In this document: one piece after another, positions 6,299 through 11,477 of the stretch
How the letters are laid out: the number at the start of each line of letters is the position of its first letter
Numbering within the stretch: the stretch's first letter is position 1
Assembly (NCBI GenBank): GCA_007116105.1
Contig: SKJA01000113.1
Coordinates: 1-11,477, forward strand
Length of the DNA: 11,477 nt
Direction of reading: 5' to 3'
Source of the DNA: Candidatus Izemoplasma sp.
GTDB lineage: Bacteria > Bacillota_I > Bacilli_A > Izemoplasmatales > Izemoplasmataceae
Program-made: the position numbers and the translations under genes
The notes under the pieces: generated by a model
The model's database searches: none
What the model was told of the DNA's origin: nothing
The model's input: only the letters and a program-made list of their open reading frames with translations

Positions 6299-6940
6299 TT
6301 AATGTTGCTCTACTAAGCCACTTAAGCGTTTGAGTACAGCAGGAAGTTCTGAAATTTCCGAAGCATCGTAGTGTGGGTGTTGATACAACCAACGATCGTA
6401 GCTGTGAGGGTTTTGTTTGATCATCGACTGGGTCTCTTTATCCAGTTTATTGAAAGCCTTTTCATACGCTTTAAATGAGGGCTTTCCTCCCGTGGTTAAA
6501 GAATGAATCAACACTAACGTTTCTTTCATATAGTTGAAGATAGGGTGGATGTTATAGAGCGATGCATGAGATGAATTTAGCTGATCGAGTGATTGCTTGA
6601 TTGCGAGTTCATCGTCGATTAAAATGGCTCCAAGCAAAACGTTTTGAAGCTTCTTAACTTGCCACCGTGCATCTTTGCTGAGTGTCTTTTTAAGCAAACT
6701 TTGATAACGGCGAAAGTATTCTTCAAACGCACCTTCTTGATGTAAAAGCCGCTCATAATCGTTGAGTTCTTTCATGGCCACACGCTTAACATACTTAAAC
6801 AGCGTATACGCATAAAGAAAAACAAACATCAGAAGAACAAGTGGATTAGGATTAAACCATGTGATGAGTGTCAAGGTTGCGATGCCCACAAGCACACCCA
6901 CAATGAGCACGGTGCGTGCTCGGTTTAGTTCAAGAATCAT
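6299..6940 (-). CDS. Uncharacterised membrane-anchored protein with two N-terminal helices
   Basis: I do not recognise a family for this 213-residue protein. Two hydrophobic segments lie at about residues 10-28 and 33-50, separated by a short FNPNP turn. They are followed by a charged, largely helical-looking region of about 160 residues (for example residues 54-90, rich in Lys, Arg and Glu), probably cytoplasmic. No catalytic motif is apparent. The ATG at 6940 has an AGAGGTGAT ribosome site, and a terminator follows the stop. It has its own weak promoter in the gap after the DUF2892-type gene. Nothing links it functionally to the ula genes. Confidence 0.75.
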   Translation of the reverse strand: MILELNRARTVLIVGVLVGIATLTLITWFNPNPLVLLMFVFLYAYTLFKYVKRVAMKELNDYERLLHQEGAFEEYFRRYQSLLKKTLSKDARWQVKKLQNVLLGAILIDDELAIKQSLDQLNSSHASLYNIHPIFNYMKETLVLIHSLTTGGKPSFKAYEKAFNKLDKETQSMIKQNPHSYDRWLYQHPHYDASEISELPAVLKRLSGLVEQH

Positions 6941-6965
6941 ACGATCACCTCTTTGATGTCATCGT

Positions 6966-6993
6966 ATCATGTCGGCTAACAAATGGTAATCAA
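6966..6993 (-). promoter_or_regulatory. Possible promoter for the 6299-6940 gene
   Basis: On the minus strand TTGATT (6993-6988), a 16-bp gap, then CATGAT (6971-6966); each hexamer matches the consensus at four of six positions. The region resembles the ulaC promoter: both contain TTTGATTACCA followed by A/T and TTG, then GATGACAT and AGAGGTGAT before the start codon. Confidence 0.35.
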
Positions 6994-7020
6994 AAATAAA
7001 AAAATGAACATTTGTGCAAC

Positions 7021-7236
7021 TTATTTGCGACGTTGATCGAGGGGACACGTGTCAATGCCAAAGATTTTATAAAGCCCACAAAACCCAATCAGCCCCGTGA
7101 GTGTTAAGACAATGCCTGAGATAATCGCAGCGGCCGCAAAGGGAAGTGATTGTTGCCATAAAACCAAGCCAACGACAACTAAGACCGCTGAAATGGCGTA
7201 ACGGATGCGTGCATCTAGTTTTCCTACGTTTTTCAT
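7021..7236 (-). CDS. DUF2892 / YgaP-like small membrane protein
   Basis: This 71-residue protein starts MKNVGKLDARIRY, the hallmark opening of the DUF2892 (YgaP-type transmembrane) family. It has two membrane helices at about 11-27 and 33-55 and the typical C-terminal pattern CGLYKIFGIDTCP with cysteines C53 and C64. The ATG at 7236 has an AAGGAGG ribosome site at ideal distance. The longer reading frame back to 7272 would place the start in the promoter region. The family's function is poorly defined; in E. coli YgaP the domain is fused to a rhodanese, which is absent here. Confidence 0.82.
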   Translation of the reverse strand: MKNVGKLDARIRYAISAVLVVVGLVLWQQSLPFAAAAIISGIVLTLTGLIGFCGLYKIFGIDTCPLDQRRK

Positions 7237-7256
7237 GAGTGACCTCCTTTTTCTAT

Positions 7257-7285
7257 ATTGTACTGCTGCCAAGCTCGATTGTATT
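7257..7285 (-). promoter_or_regulatory. Possible promoter for the DUF2892-type gene
   Basis: On the minus strand a good -10, TACAAT (7262-7257), has a poor -35, AATACA, 17 bp upstream. The leader to the ATG at 7236 is short, and no closer match was found between this gene and the upstream terminator. Confidence 0.3.
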
Positions 7286-7300
7286 TAAGAACGCATTAAA

Positions 7301-7332
7301 GAAAAAGAGGACTTCATAACACGAAGTCCTCT
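7301..7332 (-). terminator. Rho-independent terminator after the His-rich lipoprotein gene
   Basis: On the minus strand AGAGGACTTC and GAAGTCCTCT form a perfect 10-bp stem with a 7-base loop, followed by TTTTCTTT. It starts 17 bases after the lipoprotein stop codon. Confidence 0.88.
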
Positions 7333-7349
7333 CCATAACATTAGTGGTC

Positions 7350-8591
7350 TTAGTTTTCTTCAGATGCGATGACTGTGACAGACACTGCCGGTGTGGTGAA
7401 AACAACCTCTCCATCATGGAGCCACTCAAAGACGACTTGAGTCGTGCCTAAAGCCACGGCAATGATATGGACATGGTCGCCGTGCTGTCCGAAATCCACA
7501 ACACCTTCAAGAGCACCTTCGGCTAAACGAACAACCAACGTATTGGCGCTTTCACCACCGAGGGTGATCGCATGTCCATCGCCATCAACAATGTTCGCAC
7601 CCAATGAACTGGCTTGTCCGCCTAGAACAATGTTTGGTAAGCTACCGTGCATGTGATCACCATGCACATACGCCGCAACAGGTCTTCCTTCAAGACGACG
7701 GTTTAAAATTTCGAACGTCGTTACATCCATGTCATGATGATCGTGATCGTCATGCGCATGGTCTTCAACGACAAGCACATTGATTGGTGGGGTTGTAAAC
7801 TCAACGTGGTCGTCATGAATCCAAGAGAAGACAACTTGTGTTAAGCCTGTGCTCACCCCAATGATATGGACGTGATCGCCGTGTTGTCCAAAGTCAACAA
7901 TGCCCTCAGGCGCCCCAGGCGCTAAGGCCACGAGCAAGGTGTTCTCACCGTCTGAACCAAGCTCTACGGTATGACCGTCTCCATCGACAATGTTCGCACC
8001 CAACGAACTGGCTTGGCCGCCTAAAACGATGTTCGGTAAACTGCCATGCCAATGATCGCCATGCACATACGCCACAACAGGTCTTCCTTCGAGCCGGCGG
8101 TTCAAGATTTCAAACGCTGAAACTTCCATCGCATGATCATGGTCGCCATGGCCATGACCTTCCACCACGATGACGTTGATCGCAGGTGTCGTAAACTCAA
8201 CTTCTCCATCGTGAACCCAAGAGAAAACGACTTGTGTTAAGCCAGCGCTCGCCCCAATGAGATGTACATGATCCCCATGTTGTCCGAGCTCAAGGATACC
8301 CTCAGGCGCCCCAGGTGCCATTTCTACGCGTAGTGTGTTATGCCCATCACGGTCAAGGGTGATCGTTTCACCATCACTGTCGACAATGTTTGCGCCCAGT
8401 GAAAGTGATTGACCGACTTCGATGTTAGGGAGTTGGCCATCCCAATGGTCATCGTGCACATACGCTAAACGCGTGTTTTCCGCACGACGATTTAAAAGTT
8501 CGAATGTCTCAACCTCGCTGCTTGAACCTTGGCACGCACTGAGTGTGAGTGCACTTAACAGAAGAAGTGAGCCCATGAGTAATTTTTTCAT
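7350..8591 (-). CDS. Histidine-rich lipoprotein with three tandem repeats, probable metal-binding surface protein
   Basis: This 413-residue exported lipoprotein starts at the ATG at 8591, with GGAGG seven to eight bases upstream. A Lys-Lys plus hydrophobic signal ends in the lipobox LSAC (C20 becomes lipidated). Three repeats follow at about 30-143, 160-275 and 293-408. Each contains FEILNRR-like, YVHGDHxHGSLPNI, SLGANIVDGDG, GQHGDHVHIIG and TQVVFSWxHDGEVEFTTP blocks. Repeats 2 and 3 are close; repeat 1 is more diverged and lacks one histidine of the YVH..H.H cluster. Linkers such as HGHGDHDH (146-153) and HAHDDHDHH (278-286) are also histidine-rich. I count 33 histidines. Regular HGDHxH clusters suggest zinc or other divalent metal binding. 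The repeat ends resemble Ig-like beta sandwiches, which is inference. I know no named family for the whole protein, and no metal transporter is adjacent. Confidence 0.85.
   Translation of the reverse strand: MKKLLMGSLLLLSALTLSACQGSSSEVETFELLNRRAENTRLAYVHDDHWDGQLPNIEVGQSLSLGANIVDSDGETITLDRDGHNTLRVEMAPGAPEGILELGQHGDHVHLIGASAGLTQVVFSWVHDGEVEFTTPAINVIVVEGHGHGDHDHAMEVSAFEILNRRLEGRPVVAYVHGDHWHGSLPNIVLGGQASSLGANIVDGDGHTVELGSDGENTLLVALAPGAPEGIVDFGQHGDHVHIIGVSTGLTQVVFSWIHDDHVEFTTPPINVLVVEDHAHDDHDHHDMDVTTFEILNRRLEGRPVAAYVHGDHMHGSLPNIVLGGQASSLGANIVDGDGHAITLGGESANTLVVRLAEGALEGVVDFGQHGDHVHIIAVALGTTQVVFEWLHDGEVVFTTPAVSVTVIASEEN
7368..7715 (-). repeat. Protein repeat 3 of the His-rich lipoprotein
   Basis: Encodes residues 293-408, with clusters H310/H313/H315 and H370/H373/H375. 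Its start, FEILNRRLEGRPV, is identical to repeat 2. The C-terminal tail after this repeat is short (ASEEN). Confidence 0.85.
7767..8114 (-). repeat. Protein repeat 2 of the His-rich lipoprotein
   Basis: Encodes residues 160-275, with clusters H177/H180/H182 and H237/H240/H242. It is closely similar to repeat 3, with most differences conservative. The DNA differs at many synonymous sites, so the duplication is not recent. Confidence 0.85.
8163..8504 (-). repeat. Protein repeat 1 of the His-rich lipoprotein
   Basis: Encodes residues 30-143. It is the most diverged copy: YVHDDHWDGQLPNI replaces YVHGDHxHGSLPNI, so the third histidine of that cluster is lost, while QHGDHVH is retained. Confidence 0.8.
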
Positions 8592-8627
8592 TTTTTTTCC
8601 TCCAAGACTATTTTTTTTACTGTGATG

Positions 8628-8657
8628 AGTGTACACCAAGAAAAAAGTAAATGCAAA
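8628..8657 (-). promoter_or_regulatory. Possible promoter of the His-rich lipoprotein, -35 inside a palindrome
   Basis: On the minus strand TACACT (8633-8628) could be the -10, with TTTGCA (8657-8652, 18-bp gap) or TTGCAT (17-bp gap) as -35. The -35 lies in the first of two tandem palindromes, so a bound protein would block it. The predicted start point near 8621 leaves a leader of about 30 bases. Confidence 0.4.
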
Positions 8658-8694
8658 CGATTCGCTTTTAAAATGCGAACGGTTTGCATTTACT
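8646..8694. promoter_or_regulatory. Double palindrome / long inverted repeat between two lipoprotein genes
   Basis: Two 20-base arms (8646-8665 and 8675-8694) pair at 18 of 20 positions around TTTTAAAAT. Each half is itself a 21-bp near-palindrome starting AAATGC: 8649-8669 (7 of 10 pairs) and 8671-8691 (9 of 10 pairs plus one G-T). They repeat at a 22-bp interval, about two helix turns, as tandem operators do. On the minus strand the structure is followed by TTTTTC, so the RNA could also act as a terminator for the gene ending at 8750. Copy 1 overlaps the predicted -35 of the His-rich lipoprotein gene. Confidence 0.6.
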
Positions 8695-8749
8695 TAATGT
8701 TTGGTTTGACTGAACCGGCAAAATTAAGCTAGAACAAAGACGTAAACAA

Positions 8750-9019
8750 TCAATCCAACTGTGGTGCTGGACGCTTAAATGTATACGTGTCACCGACTTG
8801 ATGTTGAGAGTACACACGTTGGCTGACTTTCTCCTGTGCGGTGAGTGGCATTGAAAACCCTTCAAGTTCATACTCTAAGTTAAAGTAATAGGCACCCTCA
8901 CGCGTCGTCTTACTGACGATGACGGCTTCAACTTCAATGGTGTCCCCCCGGTCACAGGCCACAAGCACACTCATAAACAGACATACACACGCGAACAAGA
9001 CAATCATTCGTTTCAACAA
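8750..9019 (-). CDS. Small uncharacterised lipoprotein, TTG start
   Basis: An exported protein of up to 89 residues. A basic and hydrophobic signal (LKRMIVLFACVCLFMSVLVAC) ends in the lipobox LVAC with C22 as the lipidation site. The mature part is about 67 residues, with a beta-rich look (TIEVEAVIVSKTTREGAYYFNLEYELEG) like small DUF lipoproteins, but I do not recognise a family. AGGAGGTG lies four bases before the TTG at 9019 and seven before the TTG at 9016, so the latter may be the true start. The first ATG (9007) is 16 bases away from the site and less likely. The gene is divergent from the acetyltransferase gene and upstream of the His-rich lipoprotein gene. Confidence 0.75.
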   Translation of the reverse strand: MLKRMIVLFACVCLFMSVLVACDRGDTIEVEAVIVSKTTREGAYYFNLEYELEGFSMPLTAQEKVSQRVYSQHQVGDTYTFKRPAPQLD

Positions 9020-9041
9020 GACACCTCCTAGGATACTTTAT

Positions 9042-9047
9042 TTTATA
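9042..9047 (-). promoter_or_regulatory. Possible -10 box (TATAAA) for the small lipoprotein gene
   Basis: TATAAA on the minus strand lies about 23 bases before the TTG start. The nearest -35-like sequence, TTGTCT, is 15 bp upstream, which is short, so this is only a candidate. Confidence 0.3.
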
Positions 9048-9163
9048 ATCCAATTATGTCACAGACAACGTTTGAAAGCGACACGAAATGGCCGATTAGC
9101 CTGCAAAATGTAATAATTATAATTAAGTTTCTCTTTATAGGTGTGGCATCACGTGGGTCTGCA

Positions 9164-9172
9164 TGCTAAAAT
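9164..9172 (+). promoter_or_regulatory. Possible extended -10 promoter (TGCTAAAAT) for the plus-strand gene cluster
   Basis: TGC directly precedes TAAAAT, an extended -10. No good -35 is present 17 bp upstream. The predicted start point near 9179 gives a leader of about 24 bases with AAAGGA at 9188-9193. The rest of the 183-base divergent region (9020-9202) holds an AT-rich palindrome, TAATTATAATTA at 9114-9125, containing a TATAAT hexamer, but no convincing second promoter. Confidence 0.4.
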
Positions 9173-9202
9173 GAAATCATCTCAGTCAAAAGGAATGATA
9201 AA

Positions 9203-9661
9203 ATGGTGACACTCCGTGACGTCACGGAAACAAACTTTGAGCATCTCATCGCATTAAGTGTTCGTGAGGATCAACCCTTTGTAGCCCCTAACGTCTATTC
9301 AATCGCACAAGCCAAAATTTACCCTGAAGCTACCATCAAAGGCATCTATTTGGATGAGATGGCTGTTGGTTTTTTAATGTTTGGTCGCGATGATGAAGAC
9401 GTAAAAGAGCCCGCACCTTGGCTGATTCGTTTTATGATCGACGCCCGTTATCAAGGAAAGGGTTATGGAAAAGAAGCGTTAAAGCTTACCCTTGAAGCCA
9501 TGACTTTAACGTATCCAGGCGAACCCATCTATCTATCGACAAATCCAAACAATCAAGCGGGTATTGCGTTTTATGAAGCGTTTGGTTTTGTGAGTACTGG
9601 GTCCATCCAGCACGACGAACTTGTCTTTGTTCGACCCCCGGAGGTGAGGCATCATGAGTAA
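9203..9661 (+). CDS. GNAT acetyltransferase, polyamine (BltD/spermidine)-type
   Basis: This 152-residue cytoplasmic acetyltransferase would transfer acetyl from acetyl-CoA to an amine. The acetyl-CoA pyrophosphate loop is RYQGKGYG (82-89) after the WLIRFMID strand. YLSTNPNNQAGIAFYEAFGF (110-129) carries the conserved Asn and the general-acid Tyr position (Y124). The WLxRFxID..YQGKGxGK pattern and length resemble BltD-type spermine/spermidine acetyltransferases, but substrate cannot be fixed from sequence. AAAGGA precedes the ATG. The stop overlaps the next start by 8 bases (ATGAGTAA), so it is the first gene of a coupled unit. Confidence 0.85.
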   Translation: MVTLRDVTETNFEHLIALSVREDQPFVAPNVYSIAQAKIYPEATIKGIYLDEMAVGFLMFGRDDEDVKEPAPWLIRFMIDARYQGKGYGKEALKLTLEAMTLTYPGEPIYLSTNPNNQAGIAFYEAFGFVSTGSIQHDELVFVRPPEVRHHE

Positions 9662-10145
9662 ACGAATTGGCTTTATTTACCACTCTTACACAGGACAAAC
9701 AGAAAAAGTCTTAACCACAGCTGAAGCGCGTCTGAAGACCAAAGATTACACCCTTACATTGGACCAGGTGCGGGCGGTTGACGCGAATCCTAAGGTGAGC
9801 GAGGTCACGTTAACCCATGCGCCCAAGGTAGACGACTACGATCTCATCGTTCTCGCCTCTCCTGTGCATGCGTTTAGCGTGCCAATTGTCATGAAAACGT
9901 ACTTAGAAAGCGTCTCAAGTTTCCAAGGAAAACCTGTGATGTTGCTTGTGACCCATCACTTTCCTTTCAAATGGTTGGGTGGTAAGCAAGCATTAAATGC
10001 GCTTCAAAAAAAGGTTGAAGCGTTGGAGGGTCAAGTGATCATCAAACACAGCGTTGAATGGTCGTCCAAACACCGAGAACGTGAAGTCAACCGCTGGGTA
10101 GAAGCATTGGAAGGGTATCTTAGTGGATGGGTATCACATGAATAG
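9654..10145 (+). CDS. Flavodoxin-like protein
   Basis: This 163-residue cytoplasmic protein has a flavodoxin fold and probably binds FMN. The FMN phosphate loop is SYTGQT (11-16) after the first strand RIGFIYH. The region corresponding to isoalloxazine contact is ASPVHAFSVP (68-77), and VTHHFPFKWLGGKQAL (99-114) resembles the third contact loop. It could be a redox carrier or a small NAD(P)H-dependent oxidoreductase. A GGAGGTGA ribosome site lies in the end of the acetyltransferase gene, and both ends overlap neighbours by 8 bases, indicating coupled translation. Confidence 0.85.
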   Translation: MSKRIGFIYHSYTGQTEKVLTTAEARLKTKDYTLTLDQVRAVDANPKVSEVTLTHAPKVDDYDLIVLASPVHAFSVPIVMKTYLESVSSFQGKPVMLLVTHHFPFKWLGGKQALNALQKKVEALEGQVIIKHSVEWSSKHREREVNRWVEALEGYLSGWVSHE

Positions 10146-11028
10146 TTTAAGAAAAGAGCTGCGCTTTACAAGAAACGTGACGATTCTGAGCACCCTCAGT
10201 TTGATCATCGCCTTGGGCGTGAGTGTTTTAGCGGAGCGTTTCCAGAGTTCGTGGCCTCAAGCCGTGTTGGTGGCTTTAACGGCGCTTGGGATGATTTTGT
10301 TGCTGTTGGGATTATTGTTGGCGTTAGGGGAAGTTGATTTCCGCGGTGCCCGAGGCGCCGTGTTGAAACCGTTTGGCATCTACAATGCCACACTCAAATG
10401 GGGCACTTTTGTGGTGCTTCGCTCTTCCCTCAGCCCGCTTGTCGATCCTCCAAGATGGGTCAGCATCCTCATCGGTGCCACGTTTGTCCTTTTAACCGTG
10501 ACGTTGAGCGGCTTGATAGTGAAACGAATTCATACGCTTAAAGACACAGGGCTTCAAGACGCGTTCGTTCAGTACTATCAGCCTAACCATGCGTCTCGTG
10601 TCAGCAAAGCTTTAAGTGATAACAAGCGTTTAGCAGGCATGTATCTCTACATCGGTCTTTTGACGGTGATTCGCTTCGAAGCGTCTTTTGGTGGCGATAC
10701 AATCCCTTTGATGTGGGCCATTTGGCCAGTCTATGGGCTCCTTGCTTTTTTTGTCATCCGCAAGATGTCTTTGTGGGTGAGTCTTGGGGTATACGAGGGT
10801 GAACCCTCGCTCGGATCCTTACAAAAAGGGGTCTTTCTGATCGGGCTTTTGATCATGGTTGTCCTTCATCTTGAAACCACGCTTATGGATGATTTATGGA
10901 ATCGCTTTTTCTTCAGTTTGTTTATCTTTACTGTGCCAGTCTGGCGGTACTACTTAAATCTTGAAATCATTGAGATGACCCGCTATGCCCCGCTCGCTCA
11001 GGAACTAGGTCTTCATGATCACGATTAA
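10138..11028 (+). CDS. Uncharacterised multi-pass membrane protein
   Basis: I do not recognise this 296-residue protein. Hydrophobic segments lie at about 14-32, 41-64, 108-128, 166-180, 190-207, 231-246 and 256-271, giving six or seven membrane helices with short loops and an acidic, histidine-containing tail (LGLHDHD). No transporter or enzyme motif is visible. I chose the ATG at 10138, which overlaps the flavodoxin stop by 8 bases (ATGAATAG), the same kind of junction as at 9654. A GTG at 10123 is an alternative adding five residues. The protein may partner the flavodoxin-like protein, but only gene order suggests this. Confidence 0.75.
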   Translation: MNSLRKELRFTRNVTILSTLSLIIALGVSVLAERFQSSWPQAVLVALTALGMILLLLGLLLALGEVDFRGARGAVLKPFGIYNATLKWGTFVVLRSSLSPLVDPPRWVSILIGATFVLLTVTLSGLIVKRIHTLKDTGLQDAFVQYYQPNHASRVSKALSDNKRLAGMYLYIGLLTVIRFEASFGGDTIPLMWAIWPVYGLLAFFVIRKMSLWVSLGVYEGEPSLGSLQKGVFLIGLLIMVVLHLETTLMDDLWNRFFFSLFIFTVPVWRYYLNLEIIEMTRYAPLAQELGLHDHD

Positions 11029-11477
11029 ACCCTTAACCACCCATACCCTTCACTCAGCCATCAGCCTTAAAGTCCGTGCATGGCAAGAAGAACTGAACGG
11101 CATCTTCGAACATCATCTAGACGAGGCAGAAGAACGTGTCTTTTATGAGCACTGGGCATCCTCAGGTGAGGCCCATCAAGACCGACGTGTGTTACTAGGA
11201 GCCTTTGAAAAGGGCCGTCTTGTCGGTGCGGTGTTCGCAAGTTATGCCGAACTCGACGATCATCCCGATGCGGTCGAACTCAATGGTCTTTGGATCGAAC
11301 CAAAACATCAAGGTCAAGGGCTGTCGAAACGCTTACTCAGCGAAGCCTTAACGCCCTACACGCAAGAAGCCGTTGTGGTGTATTGTCACACCCATGCGAA
11401 GGCTTACGCATACTATCTCTATTTAGGGGGTGAGGTCATCAAGACGCTCACCCAATTGGATGGGAACCTTCATGTCA
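11015..11477 (+). CDS. GNAT-family acetyltransferase, partial (3' end outside window)
   Basis: The first 154 residues are present. The acetyl-CoA loop is KHQGQGLSKRLL (97-108), preceded by the strand VELNGLWIEP and followed by VVVYCHTHAKAYAYYLYLGGEVIKT, the usual GNAT end with a Tyr-Tyr-Gly-like block. The ATG at 11015 overlaps the membrane-protein stop by 14 bases, so it belongs to the same transcription unit. Substrate is unknown. It shares only the fold with the acetyltransferase at 9203, and there is no sign that one is a recent copy of the other. Confidence 0.85.
   Translation, partial: MITIKPLTTHTLHSAISLKVRAWQEELNGIFEHHLDEAEERVFYEHWASSGEAHQDRRVLLGAFEKGRLVGAVFASYAELDDHPDAVELNGLWIEPKHQGQGLSKRLLSEALTPYTQEAVVVYCHTHAKAYAYYLYLGGEVIKTLTQLDGNLHV

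Noticed and set aside
7006..7017. GAACATTTGTGC as a third functional copy of the ula operator
   Set aside because: Only 10 of 12 bases match, the palindrome is broken in one arm, and its distance from the possible -10 (34 bp) differs from the 40 bp shared by the two good sites.
7350..8591. CRISPR or recent tandem DNA duplication as the source of the three repeats
   Set aside because: The repeats are in-frame protein repeats of about 115 residues with many synonymous DNA differences, so they are old internal duplications kept by selection on the protein.
8422..8625. Plus-strand open frame opposite the start of the His-rich lipoprotein gene, and similar plus-strand frames at 481, 1742, 3478, 4964, 7444 and 8919
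   Set aside because: They are antisense to well-supported genes or lack ribosome sites and recognisable protein features, and are explained as shadows of the coding strand.
8649..8669. CcpA cre site in the double palindrome
   Set aside because: The central CG is present but the third position and the terminal CA of the consensus do not match, and the palindrome is wider than a cre site.
8668..8871. Minus-strand open frame overlapping the small lipoprotein gene and the double palindrome
   Set aside because: It runs out of frame through the end of the lipoprotein gene and across the inverted repeat, with no protein features.
9114..9125. TAATTATAATTA palindrome as an operator in the divergent region
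   Set aside because: It is made only of A and T in an AT-rich intergenic stretch, where such palindromes arise by chance; there is no second copy in the window.

Overview
The window reads as a chromosomal segment of a Gram-positive-type bacterium (Bacillota or a close Mollicute relative using the standard code). The signs are strong AGGAGG-type ribosome sites, two lipobox lipoproteins, a CcpA-type cre site, PTS genes, TGA used as a stop (end of ulaE, end of the 8750 gene) and tryptophan encoded by TGG. Base composition is moderate rather than extremely AT-rich. I cannot name the genus.

Positions 1-6250, minus strand: a complete L-ascorbate (vitamin C) utilisation locus in the order ulaA - HAD phosphatase - ulaC - ulaG - ulaB - ulaD - ulaE - ulaF, with ulaF cut by the window edge. 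UlaA (IIC), UlaB (IIB) and UlaC (IIA) import ascorbate as L-ascorbate-6-phosphate. UlaG opens the lactone to 3-keto-L-gulonate-6-P. UlaD decarboxylates this to L-xylulose-5-P, UlaE epimerises that to L-ribulose-5-P, and UlaF converts it to D-xylulose-5-P for central metabolism. The PTS genes are interleaved with the enzyme genes. Two promoters are visible, one before ulaA and one before ulaC. Each carries the same perfect palindrome (GAACATATGTTC) exactly 40 bp upstream of its -10 box, which points to one shared regulator, probably an activator. The ulaA promoter also has a cre-like site just after the predicted start point. Hairpins after ulaA and after ulaB may tune expression within the locus.

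Positions 6261-9019, minus strand: four accessory genes. They are an unrecognised two-helix membrane protein, a DUF2892-type small membrane protein, a histidine-rich lipoprotein built of three repeats of about 115 residues (likely metal binding), and a small lipoprotein. Clear terminators follow the first and third of these as listed by position. Between the two lipoprotein genes lies a striking double palindrome that is either a tandem operator overlapping the promoter or a terminator, or both.

Positions 9020-9202 form a divergent intergenic region. From 9203 to the right edge, plus strand, four overlapping genes form a tight transcription unit: a GNAT acetyltransferase resembling polyamine acetyltransferases, a flavodoxin-like protein, an unrecognised multi-pass membrane protein, and a second GNAT protein cut by the window edge. 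No gene-free stretch exceeds 300 bases. No tRNA, rRNA, CRISPR array or insertion sequence was seen.
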